DNA of 64,000 nucleotides, from assembly GCA_946486375.1 (NCBI GenBank), contig CAMLTW010000005.1:62001-126000 (forward strand), in the 5' to 3' direction. Both the position numbers and the translations under genes were made by a program. Shown one piece after another: positions 22,811 through 31,154 of the stretch. Source of the DNA: an uncultured Rikenellaceae bacterium. GTDB taxonomy: Bacteria; Bacteroidota; Bacteroidia; Bacteroidales; Rikenellaceae. Below the pieces are notes generated by a model that saw only the letters and a list, made by a program, of their open reading frames with translations, was not told the DNA's origin and ran no database searches. The first letter of the stretch is position 1. Every line of letters begins with the position of its first letter.

Positions 22811-23434
22811 TCAGAATCCCACGGCCTGACCGCATACCGGCCACGATGTCGCCGGCAATCCCAGCAATTCCGCGACCTTCGTCCGGTCGATACCGCCATG
22901 ATACACCACGCTCTTCATCCCCTCGGAAGCCGCCACCAGGTAAATATTCTGACCGATAAATCCCGAATCTGCCGCCGCGGTAATCCGTTTCTGTTGTTCG
23001 TCGTTGCCCCGGAGCCGGGTCAGGTCGGAAACGAAGACCACATGCACCGGAGCCGTCTTACCGAATGCCTGCGTACAGACGCCGTCCCGGAAATCGCCCT
23101 TCGCCACCAACACCAACGCATGTTCCCCGGCATCATAGCGATATGCGCCGTCCGGCAGAAAGACGTACAAGTCGATGTCCTGCGCATTCACCGCCGACGG
23201 GGCCGTGCGCCGTCCGTCGGCCCGGTTGATTCCCCAGGCCCCCCACAGCAGGTCGGACAACTGCTGTTGCGTCAATGCCTTTCCTGTAAAGTTCCGATCG
23301 GTGGAACGCTTGGACAACGCTTCCATCAAAGGCATGCCTCCCGTTTTATCCGGTTCGGGCAGCATAACTTTCGTTTGGGCATAACCGGCCCCGAATATCA
23401 GGATCGCCAGCAAGAGCAAAAGATTCCGTTTCAT
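22811..23434 (-). CDS. Secreted SagB/nitroreductase-family oxidoreductase
   Basis: A 207-residue protein with signal peptide (MKRNLLLLLAILIFGAGYAQ) and an FMN-dependent nitroreductase fold of the SagB/ThcOx type. The signature pieces are LSKRSTDRNFTGKALTQQQLSDLLWGAWGINR, which is split here as SKRSTDRNF and LSDLLWGAWGINR, and TAPSAVNAQDIDLYVF; the C terminus (GLPATSWPVCGQAVGF) is family-typical. Periplasmic members are common in Bacteroidota without known substrates. It sits between folP and the GT11 gene. Confidence 0.85.
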   Translation of the reverse strand: MKRNLLLLLAILIFGAGYAQTKVMLPEPDKTGGMPLMEALSKRSTDRNFTGKALTQQQLSDLLWGAWGINRADGRRTAPSAVNAQDIDLYVFLPDGAYRYDAGEHALVLVAKGDFRDGVCTQAFGKTAPVHVVFVSDLTRLRGNDEQQKRITAAADSGFIGQNIYLVAASEGMKSVVYHGGIDRTKVAELLGLPATSWPVCGQAVGF

Positions 23435-23445
23435 AGCCTATCGTT

Positions 23446-24378
23446 TTACAAAGATTCAACGTTTTCCCGGAACTTGCCGTAAAGCCGCACCGTTTCTGCC
23501 GCTTCCCGAACATCGTGTACCCGCAGGATCGCCGCCCCCTGCCTCAGACATTCCCAATGCAGGGCGGTCGTTCCGTTCAACGCTGCATCCGGGGTGACAT
23601 CCAGCGTCTTCCAAATCAGGGTTTTCCGCGATATTCCGGCCAGCACGGGACATCCCAGCACCTGTAAATCCCGCATCCGGCCCAGCAACTCGAAATTCTG
23701 TTCCACCGTTTTGGCGAACCCGAATCCCGGATCGAGAATCACATCCGCAATTCCCGCCTCCCGCAGCGTTTCCACCTTCCGGGCAAAATACCGCACCACC
23801 TCCCCCACAACATCCCCGCCGTAATCCGTATGCCGTTGCATATCGGCCGGCGTTCCCCGCATGTGCATGGCGATATACGGCAATCCGAGCTCCGCCACTG
23901 TCGGAATCATTTCCGCGTCCAATTCGCCAGCGGAAATATCGTTGACGATGACGGCCCCGAAAGCCTCCGTCACCCGGCGCACCACCGAAGCCCGGAAAGT
24001 GTCCACCGAGACGGGCATCTCCGGCATCGCTTTCCGGATCGCCTCCATCGCAGCCGCCACCCGTCGGAATTCCTCCTCCGGCTCCACGTCGGTCGCTCCC
24101 GGCCGGGAAGAATAGCCGCCCACATCCAAAAGGGCCGCGCCTTCCTCCGCCGCACATCTCACCCGCACGGCCAGTTTTCCGGCCTCTCCGTCCAAAGGCG
24201 TCCGGCTTCCCGCATAGAACGAATCCGGAGTCACGTTGATAATCCCCATCACCACGGGAACGGACAAATCCAATATCCGCCCTCCTACGTTCACCGTCCG
24301 CCTGCTGTCGTATAATGCCCCCACCCTGCCGTCGGATTTATTTTCCGCCGAGCTCCGCGATCCTCCGGTAAAGCGCAT
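23446..24378 (-). CDS. folP: Dihydropteroate synthase
   Basis: DHPS joins p-aminobenzoate to dihydropterin pyrophosphate in folate synthesis. Signatures are VVMGIINVTPDSFYAGS, LLDVGGYSSRPGA, SVDTFRASV, VNDISAGELD, DPGFGFAKT and the closing RVHDVREAAETVRL. The usual family start is about 15-20 residues before the MGIINVTPDSF block, so the ATG at 24378, which gives a 43-residue leader and overlaps the upstream esterase by 41 bases, may be too early; GTG codons at 24324 or 24294 are alternatives. A folate gene is an unexpected member of this carbohydrate-linked group. Confidence 0.93.
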   Translation of the reverse strand: MRFTGGSRSSAENKSDGRVGALYDSRRTVNVGGRILDLSVPVVMGIINVTPDSFYAGSRTPLDGEAGKLAVRVRCAAEEGAALLDVGGYSSRPGATDVEPEEEFRRVAAAMEAIRKAMPEMPVSVDTFRASVVRRVTEAFGAVIVNDISAGELDAEMIPTVAELGLPYIAMHMRGTPADMQRHTDYGGDVVGEVVRYFARKVETLREAGIADVILDPGFGFAKTVEQNFELLGRMRDLQVLGCPVLAGISRKTLIWKTLDVTPDAALNGTTALHWECLRQGAAILRVHDVREAAETVRLYGKFRENVESL

Positions 24379-25750
24379 CCAGCCCTTTCACCGCATCGGA
24401 GGGAAGCTTCTCGCCTTTTTCCCCGAATACATAGAAAGCCGGTTCGTCTTCGAACACGATTCCGGATTCATCCACCTTCCCGTCGGAGCCCCTGACCGCC
24501 TCCAAATCCAGTCCGAGGTACCGGGCCATGAATTCATAAACCGGCTGCCGCTTGGAATAGGCGTAATCGTGCCCCTCCGTCGGAAAATGGGCATTGTACA
24601 CATCCCCTTCCTTCCCGTAGAAACCGTACGTCCGCTTGATGAACGGAAATTCGATGTCGGGAATGTTCGCCGTCCAGTCCTTGCCGTCCGAAACCAAAAG
24701 CATCGGCCGCGGAGCCGCCATGGCCGCGATTTCGGCGTTGTTGGTTCCCCGGCCGCACAAATGGATCGGCAGTCCGCTTTCACAAGGGCACCCCCCGTGG
24801 AAATAACTCGACACCGAAACCACCGGAGCCGACGCCGCGATCCGGTCGTCCAGAGCAGTCATCAGCATGGTCTGGGTTCCGCCTCCCGAACCGCCCGTAA
24901 TCCCGATCCGGGTCACGTCCACGTCCTTCTCCTGCGTAAAATAATCCAGCAGCGCCAAGGCGTCCAGCGTCTGCATCGTCAGCGCCACGCTTTTGTTATG
25001 ATCTCCCCGGCCGCCGAACTGCAACTGGGATTCTCCCCAGGCAAACAAATCGAAATTCACGGCGATCGCTCCCATCCGGGCGAACGTCGCGCACCGCGCC
25101 TGCATATCCTTCCGGTAGCGTCCCTGCCCGAAATGCCCGTTGGGATTCAGAATCAGGGGCACCTTCCCCCGAGCCGCCTTCCCCGTCGGCCGGTAAACCG
25201 ACCCGGTCACATACATGCCGGGGATCGTTTCCAATGCGAAATTCTGCACCGTATATCCCTGCATCTTCCGTACGGGCGTCGTCGCCACCATGCGCAGGGT
25301 CATTTTCTCCCGCAAAGGAGCCACGCCGAGCGTTTCGTACATGCATCGCCGCAACTCTTTTTTCCGGCTTTCCCATTCGCCCAAATCATCGTAGACCGTC
25401 GAAAGGTATTCCAGTCGCTTCTGCCCGTCCGCCGGCTGTTTTCTGGCATATTCGTACTCCTTGATCTTATAGGAGCCGTCCGGCTGCGGCACAAAAGACA
25501 AATCGTAATAAGCCGTAACATTCCGAAGGGTGGTCTCCAGATCGGGTTCGAAACGATACATCGCATACGTGATGTCCCGATCTTTCACCAGCTCGGCTGG
25601 ATACCGCAACCGCACTTGAAAACGGTGTTCGATGGAATCGAAAACCTCCTTCAGCGGCATCCTGTAGCGGTTTTCGACGTTGTTCGTCTGGGCGCACAGG
25701 GCTGCGGAACAAAGCAACAGGCCTCCCAGAAAAATGATTTTCCTTTTCAT
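24338..25750 (-). CDS. Secreted acetyl-xylan-esterase-like hydrolase with N-terminal STN-like domain
   Basis: A 470-residue exported protein (signal peptide ending near ALCAQ). Residues about 25-95 look like an STN/secretin short domain (PLKEVFDSIEHRFQVRLRY, then FEPDLETTLRNVTAYYDLSF). The rest is an alpha/beta hydrolase: nucleophile elbow GITGGSGGGTQT (Ser near 288), a catalytic-His candidate in PTEGHDYAYSK (near 392), and an Asp candidate in LLVSDGKDWTANIPD. This resembles Bacteroidota acetyl xylan esterases and related carbohydrate esterases. It begins the minus-strand group that runs to 18491. The STN-esterase pairing is uncommon; STN domains normally open TonB receptors. Confidence 0.8.
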   Translation of the reverse strand: MKRKIIFLGGLLLCSAALCAQTNNVENRYRMPLKEVFDSIEHRFQVRLRYPAELVKDRDITYAMYRFEPDLETTLRNVTAYYDLSFVPQPDGSYKIKEYEYARKQPADGQKRLEYLSTVYDDLGEWESRKKELRRCMYETLGVAPLREKMTLRMVATTPVRKMQGYTVQNFALETIPGMYVTGSVYRPTGKAARGKVPLILNPNGHFGQGRYRKDMQARCATFARMGAIAVNFDLFAWGESQLQFGGRGDHNKSVALTMQTLDALALLDYFTQEKDVDVTRIGITGGSGGGTQTMLMTALDDRIAASAPVVSVSSYFHGGCPCESGLPIHLCGRGTNNAEIAAMAAPRPMLLVSDGKDWTANIPDIEFPFIKRTYGFYGKEGDVYNAHFPTEGHDYAYSKRQPVYEFMARYLGLDLEAVRGSDGKVDESGIVFEDEPAFYVFGEKGEKLPSDAVKGLDALYRRIAELGGK

Positions 25751-25769
25751 AACCTCCGGATATTTGAAA

Positions 25770-25777
25770 CAAAAATA
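25770..25777 (-). promoter_or_regulatory. -7 element for the esterase-folP-sagB-GT11-GH operon
   Basis: On the minus strand TATTTTTG matches TAnnTTTG, 20 bases before the esterase ATG. The -33 box is not clear. Confidence 0.5.
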
Positions 25778-25909
25778 AGAAATTAATTCAGAAAATCCCG
25801 ATGATTTTCCGAATATTCGAAAGGATTTTTCCCTTGAAGGCGACCTGGAAAATTTTCTTTTTCCTTTCGTTTTCTTTCCCTGACCGGAAAGCCTTTTTCC
25901 CGGCCGAAA

Positions 25910-25940
25910 TTTGCAAAAACGGATTTTTGAACTACTTTTG
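25910..25940 (+). promoter_or_regulatory. Full -33/-7 promoter for tRNA-Lys
   Basis: TTTG (25910-25913), a 19-base spacer and TACTTTTG (25933-25940) match the Bacteroidota housekeeping promoter TTTG-N19-21-TAnnTTTG at every defined base. The tRNA starts 14 bases after the -7 element. Confidence 0.85.
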
Positions 25941-25953
25941 TGGCTCGAAAGGA

Positions 25954-26026
25954 GATTCAGTAGCTCAGCTGGTAGAGCACAACACTTTTAATGTTGGGGT
26001 CCCGGGTTCGAGCCCCGGCTGGATCA
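25954..26026 (+). tRNA. tRNA-Lys (anticodon UUU)
   Basis: The cloverleaf folds cleanly: acceptor GATTCAG with CTGGATC (7 pairs, one G-T), D-arm GCTC/GAGC, anticodon stem CAACA/TGTTG with loop CTTTTAA (anticodon TTT), five-base variable loop, T-arm CCGGG/CCCGG with loop TTCGAGC, and discriminator A at 26026. The 3' CCA is not encoded (CTTC follows), so it must be added enzymatically. It has its own promoter and terminator. Confidence 0.97.
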
Positions 26027-26034
26027 CTTCTTAG

Positions 26035-26060
26035 AAAGACGAGTTTTTTACTCGTCTTTT
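26035..26060 (+). terminator. Terminator after tRNA-Lys
   Basis: Stem aaagacgagt / actcgtcttt with a five-T loop, followed by TCTTTTT, starting nine bases after the tRNA. Confidence 0.9.
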
Positions 26061-26087
26061 CTTTTTGGTGCCGGCACTCTTTTCAGT

Positions 26088-26130
26088 TACTTCCCTCTAC
26101 CGTTTCCGTGCCGTCCCCTTACGGGACGAC
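26088..26130. repeat. Short intergenic repeat, copy beside tRNA-Lys
   Basis: This 43-base stretch resembles 63786-63827: both start TAC(T/C)TCCCT, share TCCGTGCCGTCCC, and end GGGA(C/T)GAC. The core gtccc...gggac is a small hairpin; in the other copy the closing pair becomes G-T. It lies in the 172-base gap between the tRNA terminator and the next gene. Confidence 0.6.
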
Positions 26131-26198
26131 CACGGGCTCCGGTCAGTGCTTCCGCAGCTTCGTCGCACGGCAAAACTATTTTTCATACACTCTCTCGC

Positions 26199-26696
26199 TC
26201 ATTCAAACGTTACTGTAACGTGACCGGAACCGACGATCCCGGCAAGCCCGGATGGATCTCCGATTCTTCCGATCCGCGTGTAAGCGTAATCGCTGGAGAA
26301 CGTTTTATAAAACAACACGATGCAGCGGTCTCCCCAAAGCATCAAATCCCCTGTCCGGATGGTTCCCGGTCGGACAGCGTCGGAAGGCAGATTCACGGAC
26401 AGATTATGATACTTTTCGTTGCCGCCCTGTTCTTCCATACGAACGGTCATCGGCAACCTCTTTTTAAAAGCCGCGGCAGTCGGGTTATCGTAAAGCATAA
26501 CGGCAAATACGGCATTTCCTATTTTAACGGTCATCGTACCTCCTGAGAGATGGTTCGTATCCTCTTCCCGGCCGGGCTGTTTCGCATGGCCGGGTTGTCC
26601 GGTCGCCGGGTCCCCGATCGGATCGTCCGTCGTACACGAGGCGAAGCCGGTCGGGAAGAAGACAGAAAGGACGATAGCAATCAGAAACCGTTTCAT
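26199..26696 (-). CDS. Cyclophilin-like-fold lipoprotein
   Basis: A 165-residue protein with signal peptide and lipobox (FASC, Cys near residue 21), a low-complexity linker, and a C-terminal domain of about 110 residues matching the cyclophilin-like-fold family found in many Bacteroidota (TVKIGNAVFAVMLYDN, GDLMLWGDRCIVLFYK, YTRIGRIGDPSGLAG). These proteins have the barrel of cyclophilins, but prolyl-isomerase activity is not established. Its ATG overlaps the stop of the upstream acetyltransferase (ATGA), so the two are likely co-translated. Confidence 0.8.
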   Translation of the reverse strand: MKRFLIAIVLSVFFPTGFASCTTDDPIGDPATGQPGHAKQPGREEDTNHLSGGTMTVKIGNAVFAVMLYDNPTAAAFKKRLPMTVRMEEQGGNEKYHNLSVNLPSDAVRPGTIRTGDLMLWGDRCIVLFYKTFSSDYAYTRIGRIGDPSGLAGIVGSGHVTVTFE

Positions 26697-27259
26697 GTTT
26701 TCCGGATGTATCGGATGAACCGGGCAGGATTGCCTGCCACGATCGCATCATCCGCCACGTCCTTCGTCACGACGGCTCCGGCACCGACGATCGCGTTCCT
26801 GCCGACGGTGACCCCCGGCAGCACGATGGCTCCCGCACCGATCCATGCATTCCTCCGGATAAGGATGGGCTTTGTGTAAACGTTGTGCCTCAATTCCGGT
26901 TCTTCCGCGTGATTTTCCGTGATGATGCTGACATTGGGGCCGATAAAAACACCATCTTCGATCGTGATGCCTCCCCGATCCATCAGGGTGCAGCCCGAAT
27001 TGATGAAAACGTTTTTTCCCAGTCGGATGAACTGCCCGAAATCCGTATAAAAGGGAGGCACGATCCAGACGGATTCGTCGAGCTTGCTTTTGGTCAATTC
27101 TCCGATAACGGCGCGAACCTCGTCCGCCGTGTGGTAAGCCGAATTCAACCGCTCCACGATGCGCATTCCTCGAATAAGCGCATCATAAAGTTCGGGATAC
27201 TGGGGGTCGCTTTCCAAAATGAGCTCTCCTCTTTTCATCCGCTCGAAAATATTTTCCAT
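26693..27259 (-). CDS. Hexapeptide-repeat sugar O-acetyltransferase (maltose/galactoside type)
   Basis: About 188 residues of the LacA/Maa family: N-terminal substrate-binding helices (ERMKRGELILESDPQYPELYD), then left-handed beta-helix hexapeptides with the catalytic-His region ITENHAEEPE and the acetyl-CoA-binding PILIRRNAWIGAGAIVLPGV. These enzymes acetylate sugars in the cytosol. A longer frame starts at 27289, but a full -7 promoter element overlaps that ATG, so the start at 27259 (MENIFERMKRGE) is preferred. Confidence 0.9.
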   Translation of the reverse strand: MENIFERMKRGELILESDPQYPELYDALIRGMRIVERLNSAYHTADEVRAVIGELTKSKLDESVWIVPPFYTDFGQFIRLGKNVFINSGCTLMDRGGITIEDGVFIGPNVSIITENHAEEPELRHNVYTKPILIRRNAWIGAGAIVLPGVTVGRNAIVGAGAVVTKDVADDAIVAGNPARFIRYIRKT

Positions 27260-27286
27260 GTCTTCCGTGTTTCTTATTTCACGATG

Positions 27287-27294
27287 CAAAATTA
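27287..27294 (-). promoter_or_regulatory. -7 element for the acetyltransferase-lipoprotein pair
   Basis: Minus-strand TAATTTTG matches TAnnTTTG. Transcription would begin near 27280, downstream of the ATG at 27289, which is why the later start is chosen for the gene. Confidence 0.5.
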
Positions 27295-27429
27295 GGAGTC
27301 CTGCGAGATGCCTTCCCTAAACGTTTTACGGAAAGAATGACCCGGATTCCGGTTTTTGCGGGATTCGCTTCCGCCCGAAAGGAATGCCGGCGACGAAAGG
27401 CTGCCGCTCCCAAGCACAGGGAAACCGGA

Positions 27430-29142
27430 TCAGATGGAATAGCGGACGTAAAACAGAAGCGAAAACCACTTTTTGGAAGCGGGCACCGAATTCCGCACGG
27501 CGTTTCCGGGAAACGTCAGGGCCGTATTGAAATGGAAATACCAGCGCGCCGAGTGGAAATATTTGACCGTCAGGTCGATTTCGGTTCCGTAATACCTCGA
27601 TCTCAATTCCGACAGCGCGGGATTCCCGCCCAGGTTGTTCTTCTGCGGGGCCACGTACGCCCAGAACTGGGCCACGGTCTGCCATTTCCGAACCGGCTCG
27701 AACACCAACTGTACCAGATGCGTCATCTCGTTGGAATTCGGCAGGATTTTGTACATGTTCGCTCCCTGCGCCCACTGTTCCCCGTTACCCCCCGTATAGA
27801 GGGGATCCCACCGTTCGTATGCCCGGGTGGAAGGATCGTCGCCCGAAAAATAGGCGAACCGGTAGCTGAGGGAGGGAGCGCCGTAAGTCCGGCTGAAATT
27901 CCAGCCCAACTGGGCATACCAGGCGTAGGCCCTCATTTTGAAGTGCCGGTTGCGCTCGTATCCGAATTCCGCCTTGTAAAACGGCCCCGGACAGTCGGCG
28001 GGAGGATTCCCGAAAAGACGCAGGTTATACACCCACAATCCTTTCCGGGTATGAATCGTTCCGTCGGGCAGGTAATATTCCCGATCCGACCTGGGGACAT
28101 AGAGCAACGAAGCGCCCACCCGCGCCCGGTCGCTGTTTCCCGCTTCCGCGTTGATCCCTTCCAAAACCGTGCGGGTGTCGAGCAGGGACAGTTCGTCGGG
28201 ACGCATCCGAAAAACCTGCAACAGATAGTTATCCACCCGGATCCCGGCCTGAAACAGGGAACGGGCCGCATTGCGCGGATTCAACTGCGAAGCGCCCCGC
28301 CGGTAGCCGCTCATGGAAGTATTGATGATCAGCCAGCCATCGCCCAGTACGAACGCTTTGCGTCCGTAAAGAATATTATAACCGTAGTCATGGCCGCTTC
28401 CCCATTTCCGGCCTCCGACGATACCCGCGTAAGCATCCTCCGTGGCGCCCCGGAAACGGGAACGGTCGGTGAACAGTTCACGCCCCGCATTGAAAGCCGC
28501 AAGATAGCTCCATCCGGCGTAAACGTGCAGGTTCCAGGGACGGTATACGGGAACGATGCCGTACACGCCTCCCATGCCGTACCCTTCGATCCAGCCCGTG
28601 TACCCCTTCCCCGCCGGACCATCCGCCTGCGGATTTCCCGCCAGCAGCGGTTCCGGTTGCCCGAACCAGGCATTGTCGTTGGTATATACCATCTCCGAAC
28701 CGGAAAAACGAAAGGTAAAAAACGAACCGTTGCCGGAATAGATGACCGGAAACGAACGGATGTCCCGGAAAATGTTCGGCACCATTTCCGTTTTTTCCGC
28801 CGAAGGGGTCAAAGCCACATCCACCGTCAGCCCCACGCCGCCTTCAGGCATTGCAGCCACGTACAGCACCGTGCTTTCCACAAACGGCAGGTTTCGGATG
28901 CGGGACAAATAATAATCCGTCTGTATCCGGCTGAAATGGGAAAACGGATAAATTTGGAAAATGTCTTCCACCTCCCGGCGAATGGCTGCGAAACGCATCG
29001 TATCGGCAGGCCGTCCCGAATACTCGAAATGCACCGAGAGAATCCGTTCTCCTTCATAAATGGACACGGGATTGTTGCTCTGTCCCCTTACCGAAGTCAG
29101 GAACAGTACACAAAGCATCAGCAGGAAACCTCTTTTTTTCAT
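27430..29142 (-). CDS. Outer-membrane beta-barrel protein, alginate-export-like, with POTRA-like N terminus
   Basis: A 570-residue exported protein (signal peptide ending near VRGQ). Residues about 45-115 read like a POTRA module (EDIFQIYPFSHFSRIQTDYY, then IRNLPFVESTVLYV and a VGLTVDVALT strand). The remainder is amphipathic strand sequence ending in FSLLFYVRYSI, consistent with an outer-membrane barrel; segments such as AYWAQL-type strands and WDPLYTGGNGEQWA recall the alginate-export family. Transport substrate is unknown. It starts 37 bases after the exported SDR gene and is probably co-transcribed with it. Confidence 0.7.
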   Translation of the reverse strand: MKKRGFLLMLCVLFLTSVRGQSNNPVSIYEGERILSVHFEYSGRPADTMRFAAIRREVEDIFQIYPFSHFSRIQTDYYLSRIRNLPFVESTVLYVAAMPEGGVGLTVDVALTPSAEKTEMVPNIFRDIRSFPVIYSGNGSFFTFRFSGSEMVYTNDNAWFGQPEPLLAGNPQADGPAGKGYTGWIEGYGMGGVYGIVPVYRPWNLHVYAGWSYLAAFNAGRELFTDRSRFRGATEDAYAGIVGGRKWGSGHDYGYNILYGRKAFVLGDGWLIINTSMSGYRRGASQLNPRNAARSLFQAGIRVDNYLLQVFRMRPDELSLLDTRTVLEGINAEAGNSDRARVGASLLYVPRSDREYYLPDGTIHTRKGLWVYNLRLFGNPPADCPGPFYKAEFGYERNRHFKMRAYAWYAQLGWNFSRTYGAPSLSYRFAYFSGDDPSTRAYERWDPLYTGGNGEQWAQGANMYKILPNSNEMTHLVQLVFEPVRKWQTVAQFWAYVAPQKNNLGGNPALSELRSRYYGTEIDLTVKYFHSARWYFHFNTALTFPGNAVRNSVPASKKWFSLLFYVRYSI

Positions 29143-29179
29143 GGGATAAACCGGTCAAAACGTTCCGCCGCGTTCGGCA

Positions 29180-30169
29180 TCAATAATCCGTCCATCCCCC
29201 GTCCGTAGCGATGATCGAGCCGGTTAGGGCGGACGCCTCGTCCGAAATGAGGTAAAGCATGTTGGACGCCTGTTCCCACGGATACGACCCCCGGTGCTGC
29301 GAATCGCAATACGCCATCAGGCTCATGGTCTTGATGTCCCCCATACCGAAGCCGATGCCGGCCTTTTTCTGCGCCTCGACGAAGCGATAGGCGGTTTCCA
29401 CCATCGGAGTATAGGTCTGCGCCATGTTGACGGAATTGATGCGGATTCCGTAAGGCGCATAATCGATGGCGGCGCTGCGCACCAATCCGTTGACGGCATG
29501 TTTGCTGGCCACATAAGCCGGATTCCCGGCCAGCCCGGTCATGCCGGCGATGGAGGAAACCACCACGACGGCTCCGCCCTTCCGCTGCTCGACCATTTGA
29601 TCCAGCACGGCCCGCAGGGATTTGAAAGTGCCTGTGGCATTGGTAGCCATTACGCCCTCCCAGTATTCGTCGGTGGCATCCGTGATGATGGCGGGCATCA
29701 GACGGCGGGTGGTGCTGTCGTACCGGAAGGGAGCGCCCGAATAGACCGCATCCATCACGCCCGCATTCAAAATGGCATAATCCAGCTGCCCGTAAACGCG
29801 AACCGCCTCGGCCACCGCCCGGCGGCAGTCTTCGTCCTTCTGAATGTTCCCGTACACGAACAGCGCTTTACCGCCGAAACCGTTGATCGAATCCGCCGTA
29901 TGCCGTCCCTCGTCCTCCAGCCAGTCCATAATCACCACGCCGGCCCCTTCTTTGGCGGCCCGTACGGCCGCCCATTTCCCCATGCCCCGAGCGCCTCCGG
30001 TGATCAGGATCGTCCTGCCGTCGAAACGGTGAGGTATGTAATAATCCTTGGACAAACGATTCACATCGTGCCTTTTCGAAGCCTCGACGGGAGCGCCCGT
30101 TTCCTGGGAAAAAGCGGCCGTACGGAACGCACACAGCAATGCCAAGGAAAGAATAAGTTTCGTTTTCAT
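29180..30169 (-). CDS. Short-chain dehydrogenase/reductase with an N-terminal signal peptide
   Basis: A 329-residue SDR. The Rossmann motif is ILITGGARGMGKWAA, the NAG motif is AILNAGVMD, and the catalytic Ser, Tyr and Lys appear in VVVSSIAGM and PAYVASKHAV. The tail ALTGSIIATDGGWTDY is typical of the family. Unusually, it begins MKTKLILSLALLCAFRTAAF, a clear export signal, so the enzyme would work outside the cytosol where free NAD(P) is scarce. No internal ATG restores a normal cytosolic SDR start close to the Rossmann motif. Confidence 0.85.
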   Translation of the reverse strand: MKTKLILSLALLCAFRTAAFSQETGAPVEASKRHDVNRLSKDYYIPHRFDGRTILITGGARGMGKWAAVRAAKEGAGVVIMDWLEDEGRHTADSINGFGGKALFVYGNIQKDEDCRRAVAEAVRVYGQLDYAILNAGVMDAVYSGAPFRYDSTTRRLMPAIITDATDEYWEGVMATNATGTFKSLRAVLDQMVEQRKGGAVVVVSSIAGMTGLAGNPAYVASKHAVNGLVRSAAIDYAPYGIRINSVNMAQTYTPMVETAYRFVEAQKKAGIGFGMGDIKTMSLMAYCDSQHRGSYPWEQASNMLYLISDEASALTGSIIATDGGWTDY

Positions 30170-30405
30170 GTTCAGGGATTTTTACCCTCACCCGAAAACA
30201 CATATCGTACCGTTGACCGGATGACGATACCGAATTCGTCCGGCTTCGGAAACCGCAAAAGGAAAAAACGCCGATCCGATCCGAAAAACGTTCCGCGCGG
30301 TATCGTTTTTCGGGAAAATACGATCCCGATAAAAGTTTTGATTTCAAGCCGTCCGGTTTCCTGCGTACGCGATTCCCGTTCTGCCCGGTCGCAGTCCGGA
30401 GGTTC

Positions 30406-31068
30406 CTACCACTCGATTTCCGGCAGCCCTTTGCTGCGAAAATAAGCGTTCGCCTTGCTGAAATGACGGCATCCGAAAAACCCCCGGTCGGCGGAGAGGG
30501 GAGACGGATGCGGAGCCGTCAGCACGCAATGGCGCGTCCTGTCGATAAACGCCCCCTTTTTCTGAGCATACGCTCCCCACAGCATGAACACGACGTTTTC
30601 CCGTCCGTCGTTGATGCACCGGATCACGGCATCCGTAAATTGTTCCCAACCCTTTCCCCGGTGCGACCCCGCTTCGTGGGCGCGTACGGTCAGGATGGAG
30701 TTGATGAGCAACACCCCCTGCCCGGCCCATCGCTCCAACCGGCCGGAAGAAGGCATCGGTTTTCCCAGATCGTCTCCGATCTCCCGGAAGATGTTGACCA
30801 GAGAGGGAGGAAAGGGAACCCCGTCGAGCACCGAAAAGCACAGGCCGTAATACTGACCCGGCTCATGGTAAGGGTCCTGTCCCAGGATCACGACCTTCAC
30901 CCGGTCGAAGGGACAAGTATTGAAAGCATGGAAAATGCGTCCTCCCGGCGGATAAACCGTACACCGCGCGTACTCCTCCTTCACGAAAGCGACCAAACGG
31001 CTGAAATAAGGTTGGTTGAATTCGGTTTGCAACCGCTGCCGCCAGCTTTCCTCTATTTTAACCTGCAT
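30406..31068 (-). CDS. ung: Uracil-DNA glycosylase
   Basis: UNG removes uracil from DNA. The 220-residue protein has the catalytic motif GQDPYHEPGQ (Asp near 65), the Pro-rich loop PFPPSL, the uracil-recognition segment LLINSILTVRAHEAGSH, and the active-site His motif PHPSPLSADRGFFG. All key residues are present. It has its own promoter-like element; 236 bases of gene-free DNA separate its stop from the SDR gene downstream. Confidence 0.98.
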   Translation of the reverse strand: MQVKIEESWRQRLQTEFNQPYFSRLVAFVKEEYARCTVYPPGGRIFHAFNTCPFDRVKVVILGQDPYHEPGQYYGLCFSVLDGVPFPPSLVNIFREIGDDLGKPMPSSGRLERWAGQGVLLINSILTVRAHEAGSHRGKGWEQFTDAVIRCINDGRENVVFMLWGAYAQKKGAFIDRTRHCVLTAPHPSPLSADRGFFGCRHFSKANAYFRSKGLPEIEW

Positions 31069-31146
31069 TTGAGTTCTGTCGGTTTTACATTCCGGATTAC
31101 TTTCGCCGGGGCTGCCGCTGTCCCGTACACCCCCCGGTATTTATTG

Positions 31147-31154
31147 CAAAGATA
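31147..31154 (-). promoter_or_regulatory. -7 element for ung
   Basis: Minus-strand TATCTTTG matches TAnnTTTG, about 79 bases before the ung ATG. Confidence 0.5.
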
